This document shows positions 51,589 to 60,230 of a stretch of DNA of 64,000 nucleotides, piece after piece. The notes beneath the pieces are model-generated. The model saw only the letters and a program-made list of their open reading frames with translations. It was not told the DNA's origin and did not search any database. The DNA lies in the NCBI RefSeq assembly GCF_016765615.1, contig NZ_JAESWA010000022.1, forward strand, positions 459,542 to 523,541. The letters run 5' to 3'. The DNA comes from Clostridium paridis. Its GTDB lineage: Bacteria > Bacillota > Clostridia > Clostridiales > Clostridiaceae. The first letter of the stretch is position 1; each line of letters begins with the position of its first letter. The position numbers and the translations under genes are program-made.

Positions 51589-52857
51589 TTAATTTTCAAG
51601 TATTACTTGAACTTTTGGCTCATAAACTTCTGGTACTGCCTTAAATATAAAGATTAATGTTATAACTGTATTTAGAATAGTAACAATCATAAAAATATTA
51701 TAATAGTGAAATCTATCTAATAATACTCCATACATAATAGATCCAAGCGGAACTGCTCCTTGAGCAATCATTCCAATTAATGAAAAAAATCTTGCTCTCA
51801 TTTCGTTAGGGACCATCTTCTGAAGATTTGTACTTATTGGAGTATTAACTCCTGCATTAAAGCCTCCTATGGTTACACATATTAATGCAATTACAATAAA
51901 TAGTGTCCAAGAATGCCCACCTAATAATGAAACTTGTTTTGGAAAAATTACAATTGAAAAACCAAATAACATTACGCTTTCCATAATAAAAGATAAATTC
52001 ATAATGTTTTTTGTTTTTGCTTTTTTAGCTCCTAATCCTAGAACTACATTTCCCACTAGAACACCTAGTGTAAATATAGACATTAAATAACCAAACTGCT
52101 GAGAACTAAACCCTATTCCTTTTTTCATTATATATGGTAGAACAATATCAAATGAAGGAGTTAAAAGAAGATTAGTCATCATTGCATATCCAAATAACTG
52201 CATTATTCCTTTATTACCTTTTATAAAGGTTAAAGTTTCTAAGTTTTCATTAAAAAATGATTTTAATGTTATCTTACCTTTATCATTAATTTTATTTTCA
52301 TAGATTATTAAAAATGACAATATTCCTGAGATTATAAAGGATGCTGCATTTAAATAAAAAACTGCCTTAATTCCTAAAAGTCCATAAATTATACCTCCTA
52401 GAGCAGGTCCAACTATCATTGAAGCTGCATCTAGTCCTCCTCTAGTTGAAGTAGCTTTCATCAGGCTCTCCTCAGATACTAATTCAGGAAGTAATGCTGT
52501 AGATGAACCACCAAAAATACTATCCATAATAGATATAAATATTTGAGCTATAAATAAAATATAGATATTAATATTTCCTGTTAAAGCTAAGGTTCCTAGC
52601 AAACAAATAATTATACCTCTTCCCAAGTCTGTTGCAACCATGATATTTCTTCTATTTTTTCTATCCCCTAGCATTCCTGCAAAAGGTAAAGTTATTAAAT
52701 TAGGCACTAAATTTAATATTGAAAATACCCCCATCATTATTCCTGAATGGGTAATATCAAGTATATATAATGGAAGAGCAATTTGCTGTATTCCAGTTCC
52801 AATGTATGAAATAAACCTTCCTATCATATATAACAGAAAATTTCTTTTACTACTCAT
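51589..52857 (-). CDS. Major facilitator superfamily transporter (drug-efflux type)
   Basis: A 422-residue, 12-helix membrane protein; the ATG at 52857 is well spaced from AGGAG (an ATG two codons earlier overlaps it). The loop GDRKNRRNIMVATDLGRG after the second helix is the MFS signature. The layout resembles the MFS_3/enterobactin-exporter (EntS) branch: FPFAGMLGD-like segment, SIFGGSSTALLPELV, GGLDAASMIVGPALGG and NTPISTNLQKMVPNEMRARF. Substrate unknown; efflux of a small lipophilic compound is likely. Confidence 0.88.
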   Translation of the reverse strand: MSSKRNFLLYMIGRFISYIGTGIQQIALPLYILDITHSGIMMGVFSILNLVPNLITLPFAGMLGDRKNRRNIMVATDLGRGIIICLLGTLALTGNINIYILFIAQIFISIMDSIFGGSSTALLPELVSEESLMKATSTRGGLDAASMIVGPALGGIIYGLLGIKAVFYLNAASFIISGILSFLIIYENKINDKGKITLKSFFNENLETLTFIKGNKGIMQLFGYAMMTNLLLTPSFDIVLPYIMKKGIGFSSQQFGYLMSIFTLGVLVGNVVLGLGAKKAKTKNIMNLSFIMESVMLFGFSIVIFPKQVSLLGGHSWTLFIVIALICVTIGGFNAGVNTPISTNLQKMVPNEMRARFFSLIGMIAQGAVPLGSIMYGVLLDRFHYYNIFMIVTILNTVITLIFIFKAVPEVYEPKVQVILEN

Positions 52858-52883
52858 AAACATCTCCTAGAAAAAGTTATTTT

Positions 52884-53135
52884 TTATATGGTAATTTCTA
52901 CTATAGTACCATCCTTTGCCTTAACATCTATTAAGGTTAATCCTTTGTACTCTTTTAAAATATATAAACATTTAGCAAGCTCGTTAAAATCTATCATCTC
53001 TACATATTTTCTTTCATTTTCTGGTATATTCTTCATGATAAAAGGACTTTTCACAAGTGACATTCCCCATTTGGCAAATACTAATGGAACAGGTATAAAA
53101 TAGCGTCTTCCTTCTGCCTTAACATATATTCTCAT
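52884..53135 (-). CDS. Hypothetical small protein of the DUF2089 operon
   Basis: An 83-residue protein starting at ATG 53135 (GGAG ten bases before; an in-frame GTG upstream overlaps the site). It opens with MRIYVKAEGRRYFIPVPLVF and ends KGLTLIDVKAKDGTIVEITI. The end is similar in style to the end of the preceding gene product (VNSANGDIVEVVIE). So both carry a C-terminal module that pairs a helix (NELAKCLYILKEY) with a short 'D-G-x-IVE-I' strand. Function unknown; third gene of the operon. Confidence 0.72.
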   Translation of the reverse strand: MRIYVKAEGRRYFIPVPLVFAKWGMSLVKSPFIMKNIPENERKYVEMIDFNELAKCLYILKEYKGLTLIDVKAKDGTIVEITI

Positions 53136-53148
53136 GAAATCCACTCTC

Positions 53149-53526
53149 CTACTCTATTACAACTTCAACAATATCTCCATTAGCGCTATTAACATCAACA
53201 ATCTTTCCGCAAAGGCCGTTATCAATTGCTTCTGATATAAGATTTAAATCTAAATTTTCAAGTCCTTTTACATTACTCTCAATTGGAAGCTTCCCTACTG
53301 TTTTTAATAAAGTTTTTATAAGTTTTATTGGGAGTTTAACATTTACTACATCACCTTCATGTGAATTAACTTTAATCTTAAGCATCATATTCATAATATC
53401 ATCCGTTTGTACTGTTTGAATTTCTGTTTTTTTCTCATTAAGTGCTTCAATTAACTCTTGAGCCTTATCAGCTGTAATTTTACCTTCTTCAACCATTTTT
53501 AATATTCTTGATATTTCTTCATTCAT
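53149..53526 (-). CDS. SHOCT-like/YvlB-type N-terminal domain protein
   Basis: A 125-residue protein starting at ATG 53526 after AAGGAGGAATTATTA. Residues 1-30 form the short helical hairpin ISRILKMVEEGKITADKAQE, as in SHOCT/YvlB-type proteins. The C-terminal domain (MMLKIKVNSHEGDVVNVKLP) continues with helix and strand and ends in GDIVEVVIE. Domains of this kind often act as protein-protein or membrane-stress modules. It shares the GKIT/GEIT hairpin with the DUF2089 protein encoded just upstream. Confidence 0.78.
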   Translation of the reverse strand: MNEEISRILKMVEEGKITADKAQELIEALNEKKTEIQTVQTDDIMNMMLKIKVNSHEGDVVNVKLPIKLIKTLLKTVGKLPIESNVKGLENLDLNLISEAIDNGLCGKIVDVNSANGDIVEVVIE

Positions 53527-53545
53527 TAATAATTCCTCCTTAATT

Positions 53546-53905
53546 CTATTCATTTAACATCTTAATAGCTTGGTCTGGAGTTATTTCTCCTTTATCTAAC
53601 ATGTCTATTACTTTCTTCTTATCTACTGCTGGAGTAGGATTTATATTATAACCTAATGATGAAATAACCTCATCAAGCTTTGCTCTTACTGTTGGATATG
53701 AAATACCTAATTCTTTTTCAACATCTTTGATGTTTCCTCTATTTTTTAAGAAAACTTCAATAAACTTTAGCTGCTCTAATGATAAATATTCAAACTTCGA
53801 CATCTCAAAATCATTTTCTATTACTGTACTGCATTTAGAACACTTAAGCTTAGTAACCACAAGCTTCGAACTACATACAGGACATTTGTTTATAACTTTA
53901 TACAC
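53546..53905 (-). CDS. DUF2089 family transcriptional regulator
   Basis: A 119-residue protein from a GTG start with AGGAAGTGA upstream. An N-terminal zinc ribbon (C9-P-V-C12 and C23-S-K-C26) is followed by a helix-turn-helix (FLKNRGNIKDVEKELGISYP, then TVRAKLDEVI). A C-terminal helical hairpin (DMLDKGEITPDQAIKML) completes the DUF2089 plan. It should bind DNA and control its own operon; two palindromic 21-bp repeats lie upstream. The next two genes follow at intervals of 20 and 13 bases. Confidence 0.88.
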   Translation of the reverse strand: MYKVINKCPVCSSKLVVTKLKCSKCSTVIENDFEMSKFEYLSLEQLKFIEVFLKNRGNIKDVEKELGISYPTVRAKLDEVISSLGYNINPTPAVDKKKVIDMLDKGEITPDQAIKMLNE

Positions 53906-53997
53906 TAATTGTCACTTCCTTCCTATAATCATACTATACTACTTTATATTTATAATTTCAATATAATTTTTAAAATATTTAATTTTAAACTTAATAT

Positions 53998-54046
53998 TAT
54001 TAATTTTATTAATTTGTATATTAATTTTATTAATTTATGTATTAAT
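53998..54046. promoter_or_regulatory. 21-bp tandem repeat between DUF2089 operon and hpt, candidate operator
   Basis: TATTAATTTTATTAATTT occurs exactly at 53998-54015 and again at 54019-54036, with a third partial copy (TATTAAT) in phase at 54040. Each contains the inverted repeat TTAAT-TTT-ATTAA. The spacing of 21 bases equals two helical turns. The whole 53906-54249 gap is extremely AT-rich and otherwise has no gene or hairpin I can name. Confidence 0.5.
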
Positions 54047-54249
54047 ATTATTATTATTACTGCTCATGATAATATTGTAATAGTTGAAAAATGTCAAAAA
54101 AATTGTTAATATGGTTAATATGAATAAAGAGTTTAGCTAAAAAAACTTAACTTATACTGATTGAAGCTATTAATTTCTAATGTATAAATTAAATACAAAC
54201 TTTAAACTCTATAGTAGATTATATATAAATTTTATTTTGGAGGATTAAC

Positions 54250-54771
54250 ATGGAAGATAAGAAAAGGAATATACTTATTACTGAAGAACAAATTGCTACT
54301 AGAATCAAGGAACTTGGTCAAGAACTTACTAAGGAATATTCAGATAAAAACTTATATGTTTTATCTCTTTTAAGAGGAAGTTTTATTTATGCTGCCGATT
54401 TAGTTAGATCTATCGATGCAAATGCTAAAATTGGTTTCATGACTACTTCAAGTTATGGACATTCAGAAGAATCTACTGGTAAAGTTAAAGTTGTAAATGA
54501 TATTCCTGATAATATAGAAGGTTATGATGTTTTAATTGTTGATGATATTGTAGATACAGGTTATACTATGGAATTTGTAGTTAATCATGTTAAATCTCTT
54601 GGTGCTAAATCTGTAAAGACTTGTGTTCTTTTAGATAAGCCTTCAAGAAGAAAAGTGGATCTTAACCCAGATTATTGTTGCTTTGAAATAGAAGATGTTT
54701 TTGTAGTTGGTTATGGATTAAACTACGGAGACTATTATAGAAATGTTCCTTATGTTTTTAATTGGGAATAA
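54250..54771 (+). CDS. hpt: Hypoxanthine phosphoribosyltransferase
   Basis: A 173-residue purine salvage enzyme that joins hypoxanthine or guanine with PRPP to make IMP or GMP. The PRPP-binding signature VLIVDDIVDTGYT is exact. Also visible are the flexible-loop SSYGHSEE and the purine-binding KPSRRKVD and VGYGLNYGDYYRN segments. Ribosome binding site GGAGG. A strong terminator follows. Confidence 0.95.
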   Translation: MEDKKRNILITEEQIATRIKELGQELTKEYSDKNLYVLSLLRGSFIYAADLVRSIDANAKIGFMTTSSYGHSEESTGKVKVVNDIPDNIEGYDVLIVDDIVDTGYTMEFVVNHVKSLGAKSVKTCVLLDKPSRRKVDLNPDYCCFEIEDVFVVGYGLNYGDYYRNVPYVFNWE

Positions 54772-54791
54772 AATTTAAACTACATAACTTC

Positions 54792-54832
54792 AGACTAAAA
54801 AAGAAGAGTTTTAAACTCTTCTTTTTTAGTCT
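54792..54832. terminator. Perfect bidirectional terminator
   Basis: AGACTAAAAAAGAAGAGTTT and AAACTCTTCTTTTTTAGTCT form a perfect 20-base stem with T-tracts for both strands, serving hpt and yunB. Confidence 0.9.
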
Positions 54833-54855
54833 AAAGAACTATTTATCTTAAAAAC

Positions 54856-55494
54856 TTATTTTCCAAAATCTAAATTAGTTTGAGGGGTTTTACCTACTAT
54901 AATTGTTTCTGCAATAGGTATTGTTGATTTTACCTCCACCTCATCATTTTTAGTAGGAACAATCACATTAATTTTTGCTTCTACTACTAGATAAATCTTA
55001 TGTCTTGTCTGATTTATCCCTGCTGATTCAAACTCTGAATAATAATTTGTTTTAACTGTTCCTATAGGCTCCATTCTAACTGTTATCTTTGGTCCCCATG
55101 AGGATACTATGTTATTTCTAGAAATATAACCAATAGGGAACTTAATTCCAAGTGAACCTATTCTATTAATGTCCTGCTGTACCTCTAGTGAAACTTTAGT
55201 TGAAAGCGCGTTTAATTTTATGGTATCTGCCCTAAGCATTGTTATATTTCCCTCTTTGTCTTTTTCTATCTTAATTACATCATCATATTGAAATTCCTTT
55301 GAATAAAGTGTTAATACATTTTCATCAATAGATTCTATAGTTTTCGCTCTCATCTCTGTATCTGAAACCACCATTAATGTCCCCAAAATTATTTTATTAA
55401 AAATGTATATAAAAAATGTTAACAAGATAATAATTATAATAATTAATATTATAATACGTTTATTCCATTTATTTTTTTTAGTATAATATTTCAT
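54856..55494 (-). CDS. yunB: Sporulation protein YunB
   Basis: Start at ATG 55494 after GGAGTGG; 212 residues. A Lys-rich N-terminus and one transmembrane helix (about 17-35, almost all Ile/Leu) are followed by an extracytoplasmic domain with YunB hallmarks: LGIKFPIGYISRNNIVSSWG, ESAGINQTRHKIYLVVE and STIPIAETIIVG. In Bacillus, YunB is made in the mother cell (sigma-E dependent) and needed for full sporulation. The gene is divergent from the class A PBP gene. Its presence supports a spore-forming host. Confidence 0.92.
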   Translation of the reverse strand: MKYYTKKNKWNKRIIILIIIIIILLTFFIYIFNKIILGTLMVVSDTEMRAKTIESIDENVLTLYSKEFQYDDVIKIEKDKEGNITMLRADTIKLNALSTKVSLEVQQDINRIGSLGIKFPIGYISRNNIVSSWGPKITVRMEPIGTVKTNYYSEFESAGINQTRHKIYLVVEAKINVIVPTKNDEVEVKSTIPIAETIIVGKTPQTNLDFGK

Positions 55495-55582
55495 ATCAAC
55501 CACTCCATTTATTATTATATTTTTTTATGCTATAATATGGACTAATGATGATTAATTCATTTTAAATATTTAGGAGGAAATA

Positions 55583-58057
55583 ATGAATAAAGCTAGCTCA
55601 ACTAATAAAAGCGATCCTAAAACTAAAAATAAAAGTAAAAGTAAAAAACGTAAGAAAGGTCGTATATTTAGAAATATTTTACTTTCCTTATTTTTTATAG
55701 CACTAACTTTACTTGTAGTTGCAGGGGGGTATGCTTATGCCATAATAAAGAGTGCACCTGATTTAGATGTTAATTCAGTTCTAAATTTGAGCCAACCCTC
55801 AACCCTCTATGATAACGATGGTAATGTTATAGATACGGTTCATTCAGATGAGGAACGTCGTATTATCCCATTTAAAGATATGCCTGATAATCTAAAAAAT
55901 GCCTATGTTTCAATAGAAGATGAAAGATTTTATGAACATAGTGGTATAGATGTTAAGAGAATCCTTGGCTCTGTACTTATTGATGTTAAAAATAAAGTTT
56001 CTGGTAAATCAGGCCTTCATGGAGGATCTACTCTTACCCAACAATTATTAAAAAACACCATTCTAACAAATGAGGTTTCAATAAATAGAAAAATAAAGGA
56101 AGCTTACTTAGCTACTAGATTAGAAAAATTGCTTTCAAAAGATCAAATTTTAGAAGCTTACTTAAACACAATTCCTCTTGGCGGTAAAATCTATGGTGTT
56201 GAAGCTGCTTCAATGTATTTCTTTGGTAAACCAGCTAAAGAATTAAACCTGATTCAATGCTCATACATTGCAGGGCTTACTCAAGCTCCATCTTACTATA
56301 GTGCTTATAATCCAACAATGCAAAAGGATCCTACTCCATACTTAAATAGAACAAAAACTGTAGTTACTAAGATGAAAGATTTAGGTAAAATTTCTCAAGC
56401 TGATTATGATCAAGCAATAAAAGATATCGATGCTAAAAAATTTGAATTTAAAACTCAAACTATATCTTATAAATTAAATTATGAGTGGTTCTCAAACCCT
56501 GTTATTTCGCAAGTTAAAAAGGATTTAAAGGAACAACTTAAATTAAGCGATGATGAAGTTAGCAAATTAATTGCTAATGGTGGATTAAAAATCTATACTA
56601 CCATGGATAAAAAACTTCAAGATTACACTCAGAGTGTATTAGATGATAGAAGTAATTTTAATGTTGGAAATCCAGAAGTTCTTGATGAAAACGGAATACC
56701 AAAGCTTCAAGCCGCTGCTGTAATTATGGATTATCATACTGGTGAAGTTAAGGCAATGGTTGGAGGTAGAAAAGAACCTAAAGCTGCTAATTCTTTAAAC
56801 AGAGCTTATAATGTTTTAAAACCTATCGGTTCTTCTACTAAGCCACTAACTGTATATGGTCCTGGAATAGACATGAAGTTAATAACACCTGCAACAGGTA
56901 TTAATGATGCACCTATTCCTAAAGAAATCGGTATGAAATATGCTACTTCAGATGGACCATATGATCCACATAACCAATCACGAAATGATTATTCTGGACT
57001 TATATCAATTCGTGAAGGTTTAAGATACTCAAAGAATATCGTAGCTGTTTTAACTGAAGATAAAATTGGTATCAAAAATGGTATAGCTTATGGTGAAAAG
57101 TTTGGGTTAAAATATAACAGTGAATCAAAAACCTCTATAGCTGCCGTTGCTTTAGGTCAGTTTAATAATAATCCTAGTGACCCAGATGGAGGAAATCCAT
57201 ATAAAATGGCTGCTGCATACGGTACATTTGGAAATAATGGTACTTATACTGAAGGTATTCTATATACCCAGGTTAAAGATGCAACTGGAAAGGTACTTTT
57301 AGATAATAAACCAGAAACAAGAAGTGTATTATCACCTCAAGCATCATATATAACTTATGATTTACTTAAGGAACCAGTTGAACATTACACTGCTTCACAT
57401 GCAAAGTGGGGTTCAATGCCTGTTGCTGGTAAAACTGGTACCACTACTGAAAATAAGGATTTATGGTTTGCTGGCTTAACACCATATCTTTCAGCCGCTA
57501 TATGGGTTGGATATGATGTTCCTACTGAAATAAAAGGTGAAAGTGGTGCTGTTGTAACTCCTATTTGGGGAAAAATCATGGAAAAGGCACATGAAGGTTT
57601 AGCCGATAAAGAAATTCCGGTACCTTCAGGAATTAAGAAAATGGCTTTATGTAGCCTTTCAGGTAAAATTCCTACAGATTTATGTTCAAAGGATCCTAGA
57701 GGAAGTAAGGTTGTTGAAGATTGGGTTATAGATGGTGCAGAACCTACTGAAACCTGCGATGTCCATGTATCAGCTAAAGTTAATAAATTAAATAATAAAT
57801 TAGCAACTGATAATACACCTAAAGAGTTGATTGAGGAAAGAGTTTTTATAAAGAAGCCATGGAACACGGATAATTCTTATGTAAAAGATGCCCAATATAC
57901 TCTTCCTACTGAGCAAGATGATTATACAGTACCACCAACTAAGTCTCCTACTACTGGTGTCCCAGTTCAAGGAAATCAACCTGCTAATAACAATGATAGC
58001 AATGTTGACTTAGATGGTAATGAAACTAATAACACGGGAAAGCCGAAAAATAACTAA
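55583..58057 (+). CDS. Class A penicillin-binding protein (PBP1A)
   Basis: An 824-residue bifunctional cell wall synthase. A basic cytoplasmic N-terminus and a TM helix (about 30-55) precede the glycosyltransferase-51 domain (catalytic E112 in SIEDERFYEHSG; GGSTLTQQLLKN at 147-158). Then comes the transpeptidase domain, with S417-S-T-K420, S483-K-N485 and K617-T-G619, all intact. A Pro/Thr/Asn-rich tail (from about 770) is likely exposed in the wall. It polymerises lipid II and cross-links peptides. AGGAGG precedes the start. Confidence 0.95.
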   Translation: MNKASSTNKSDPKTKNKSKSKKRKKGRIFRNILLSLFFIALTLLVVAGGYAYAIIKSAPDLDVNSVLNLSQPSTLYDNDGNVIDTVHSDEERRIIPFKDMPDNLKNAYVSIEDERFYEHSGIDVKRILGSVLIDVKNKVSGKSGLHGGSTLTQQLLKNTILTNEVSINRKIKEAYLATRLEKLLSKDQILEAYLNTIPLGGKIYGVEAASMYFFGKPAKELNLIQCSYIAGLTQAPSYYSAYNPTMQKDPTPYLNRTKTVVTKMKDLGKISQADYDQAIKDIDAKKFEFKTQTISYKLNYEWFSNPVISQVKKDLKEQLKLSDDEVSKLIANGGLKIYTTMDKKLQDYTQSVLDDRSNFNVGNPEVLDENGIPKLQAAAVIMDYHTGEVKAMVGGRKEPKAANSLNRAYNVLKPIGSSTKPLTVYGPGIDMKLITPATGINDAPIPKEIGMKYATSDGPYDPHNQSRNDYSGLISIREGLRYSKNIVAVLTEDKIGIKNGIAYGEKFGLKYNSESKTSIAAVALGQFNNNPSDPDGGNPYKMAAAYGTFGNNGTYTEGILYTQVKDATGKVLLDNKPETRSVLSPQASYITYDLLKEPVEHYTASHAKWGSMPVAGKTGTTTENKDLWFAGLTPYLSAAIWVGYDVPTEIKGESGAVVTPIWGKIMEKAHEGLADKEIPVPSGIKKMALCSLSGKIPTDLCSKDPRGSKVVEDWVIDGAEPTETCDVHVSAKVNKLNNKLATDNTPKELIEERVFIKKPWNTDNSYVKDAQYTLPTEQDDYTVPPTKSPTTGVPVQGNQPANNNDSNVDLDGNETNNTGKPKNN

Positions 58058-58100
58058 ACAAGAAAGAGATGGAACTTAATCCATCTCTTTCTTGTTTTTT
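58058..58100 (+). terminator. Terminator of the PBP gene
   Basis: ACAAGAAAGAGATGG pairs with CCATCTCTTTCTTGT, followed by TTTTTTG. Confidence 0.88.
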
Positions 58101-58160
58101 GTTGTCGATTATTGTACTAAGTAGTATAATAAATTTATCAAACTAATGGAGGTAAATACT

Positions 58161-58547
58161 ATGGGTTTAAAAGGTTTAATTGAAGAAAAAAGAAAAGCAC
58201 AACAAAGAAAGAAAAAGATTGAAACTGCAAAAAAGGTTACTTTAGGTGCTGCTGCTGGTGTAACAGCTGGTGTTGTTGGAGGAATTCTACTTGCTCCTAA
58301 ATCAGGAAAAGAAACAAGAAATGATATCAAAGAAGGTTATTCAAAGGCAAATGAAAATATAAAACTAAAAGTTGAAGAAGCTAAAAATCTAGCTATGGAT
58401 AAAAAAGAAACTACTGTCTCCAATATAAAAGAAGCTAAAAGTAAAATTTCTTCATACTTAGAGGAAAAGAAAAACAAAATTACCGCTAGCTCAGCTCAAG
58501 ATGTTATCAATGAAGCTGAATTAAATACTGAAACATTTACAGAATAA
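58161..58547 (+). CDS. YtxH domain protein
   Basis: A 128-residue protein starting at ATG 58161 after GGAGGTAAATACT. A basic N-terminus (KRKAQQRKKKIETAKK) precedes a glycine/alanine-rich hydrophobic helix (VTAGVVGGILLAPKSGKETR), the YtxH signature. A long charged coiled coil rich in Lys, Glu and Ala follows. YtxH proteins are linked with general stress and membrane-associated scaffolding. It is co-transcribed with the DUF948 gene 15 bases downstream. Confidence 0.88.
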   Translation: MGLKGLIEEKRKAQQRKKKIETAKKVTLGAAAGVTAGVVGGILLAPKSGKETRNDIKEGYSKANENIKLKVEEAKNLAMDKKETTVSNIKEAKSKISSYLEEKKNKITASSAQDVINEAELNTETFTE

Positions 58548-58561
58548 GTGGAGGATTTAAT

Positions 58562-58876
58562 ATGCTAATTGATATAAGATATCTATTTTGGGGTATAATT
58601 GCAATTGCATTTTTTATTGCAATAATTTATTTAATATTTGTTTTAAGAAAATTAGTTCAAGTATTAAGCAACGTTAACTCAATACTAGAATCTAATAAAG
58701 GTTCCATGACAAACATAATTAAAAATATGGCAGATATAACTGATAACGTTAAAGATGTCAGTGAAGTTGTAACTGAGACTACTGCAGACGTAATTGTTGC
58801 AAAAGAAAATATTAGTGAATACATAAACATATTTAAAGATATTTTATTCTTAATAAAAAACGTATTTAAAAAATAA
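58562..58876 (+). CDS. DUF948 domain protein
   Basis: A 104-residue protein with an N-terminal transmembrane helix (about 8-30) and a coiled-coil region (NVNSILESNKGSMTNIIKN; ITDNVKDVSEVV), typical of DUF948. DUF948 and YtxH genes are frequent neighbours in Firmicutes, as here, and probably form a membrane-linked coiled-coil pair. Its stop overlaps the terminator stem. Confidence 0.88.
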   Translation: MLIDIRYLFWGIIAIAFFIAIIYLIFVLRKLVQVLSNVNSILESNKGSMTNIIKNMADITDNVKDVSEVVTETTADVIVAKENISEYINIFKDILFLIKNVFKK

Positions 58877-58905
58877 GATGGACAAGCGTCCATCTTATTT
58901 TTTAT
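58871..58905. terminator. Bidirectional terminator
   Basis: AAATAAGATGGAC pairs with GTCCATCTTATTT around AAGC, and both flanking gene ends lie inside the stem arms; T-run TTTTTTAT on the plus strand. Confidence 0.88.
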
Positions 58906-59974
58906 GTATACTTAAGTATTCTTTTAAATCTTTTGTCTTTTCATTTCCCAATATATTATCTATAATCTTCAAAGTTCCCTCTATAGAACTTTTTCCTCCA
59001 ACAGTTGTAATAATTTTTCCTGTATCTACATAGCTTAATTCTGCAATCTTAGAACTTGGAGACATATTTAAAATTTGTTTTCTATCTTCTTCTAATGCTG
59101 CAATGATATGATTTTTTACTATTCCACACTTTGCTATAGTCATTATTCCATGGCCTGTAGCTAATATATAGTCACTATCCTTGTAAAATTTATCTATGTA
59201 GCTTGAAATTTTATTATTTTCTAAACATCCACATCCACCTGGCATTATAATAATATTAGGAATTATTGGTGCTTCATAAGAATGTGATGGTATTATCTTC
59301 ATTCCATTTGATAAATCCACCTCATCATCACCGATAACATATAACTTAAATACTTCTTCCCCATTAAATTTATTAATTAAATTAAATAGCTCGAAAGTAA
59401 ATGAAACTTCTAATAAATCAACTCCAGGATATAAAATGCAACAAACATTTTTCTTTTCATTATTAGATAGAGCTTTAAATGTTTCCTTAGATATTTGGTA
59501 AGTTATCTCACCCTTGTCCTTTCTTATAACTTCAAAACCTAAGGAACTAATAAATTCATTCGAAAATTCCTGTTTAGCTTTTTCCATCATGATATTACCA
59601 CCAAATTCAAAGAAATAATATTCTAATAGTAATCTTATAGCTTCTCTACCATATCCCCTTTTCCTATATTTTCCTTGAATCTTTATATTAAATCTTGCAA
59701 TCTTTGCTGCAGAATCATAACCATGAAAGCTTACTTCTCCAACTGGCACTTCATCTAAATTATATACTAAACAATAGAAGTTTTTCCCATCAGAAGGCAT
59801 AACCATTTTATGATAAAAGACCTTCCATTTCTCCTCTGGAAAATGATATATCCCACCAATACCGTCCATGGTTTCTCTGTCTTTCCATAAGGTTTGAACA
59901 TATTTGAGTTCCGAAAACTCTGGTTGTTTTATATAAACTAATTTTCCATCTCTTCTATAAAAGTTACTTTCCAT
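58895..59974 (-). CDS. GNAT-PfpI fusion protein without the catalytic cysteine
   Basis: A 359-residue fusion. Residues 1-165 form a GNAT (IQGKYRKRGYGREAIRLLLE at about 99-118). Residues 175-345 have a DJ-1/PfpI fold (VCCILYPGVDLLEVSFTFEL; NIIIMPGGCGC; ILATGHGIMTIAKCGIV). At the nucleophile elbow, where the protein at 19765 has AICGAG, this one has LATGHG: Thr273 replaces Cys. So the second half is probably a sensor or structural module. It might steer the acetyltransferase by binding a metabolite; that is inference. Confidence 0.85.
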   Translation of the reverse strand: MESNFYRRDGKLVYIKQPEFSELKYVQTLWKDRETMDGIGGIYHFPEEKWKVFYHKMVMPSDGKNFYCLVYNLDEVPVGEVSFHGYDSAAKIARFNIKIQGKYRKRGYGREAIRLLLEYYFFEFGGNIMMEKAKQEFSNEFISSLGFEVIRKDKGEITYQISKETFKALSNNEKKNVCCILYPGVDLLEVSFTFELFNLINKFNGEEVFKLYVIGDDEVDLSNGMKIIPSHSYEAPIIPNIIIMPGGCGCLENNKISSYIDKFYKDSDYILATGHGIMTIAKCGIVKNHIIAALEEDRKQILNMSPSSKIAELSYVDTGKIITTVGGKSSIEGTLKIIDNILGNEKTKDLKEYLSIHKK

Positions 59975-60106
59975 AATATCACCTAATATTTTCTATATTA
60001 TATTAATAATATCTCATATTTTCACCTTTTAATCAAATGAATTATCAGAAAACTTTTTAATTCTTGTTAATCAATTATTTTTCTAATACAAATTTCCAAT
60101 TATTTA

Positions 60107-60135
60107 TTGATTTTTAAAATTAAAATCTATATAAT
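60107..60135 (+). promoter_or_regulatory. Promoter of the puuR-like/potABCD operon
   Basis: TTGATT (60107-60112) and TATAAT (60130-60135) are exactly 17 bases apart, 95 bases before the regulator start. Confidence 0.68.
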
Positions 60136-60137
60136 GT

Positions 60138-60169
60138 TGTTTAGTATTTTTAAACTTTATGTTTAGTAT
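60138..60169 (+). promoter_or_regulatory. Direct repeats downstream of the pot promoter, candidate operator
   Basis: TGTTTAGTAT occurs at 60138-60147 and again at 60160-60169, 22 bases apart, just after the -10 box. The position would block transcription, which fits autorepression by the XRE-cupin regulator encoded next. Confidence 0.5.
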
Positions 60170-60230
60170 ATTATGTTCTAATAGAAATAACTTAACTATT
60201 TATTTATAAACTATATGGGAGGAAAATCAA

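Noticed and set aside
57385-57867. 160-codon minus-strand frame inside the PBP gene
   Set aside because: Lies opposite the conserved transpeptidase KTG region, without a ribosome binding site.
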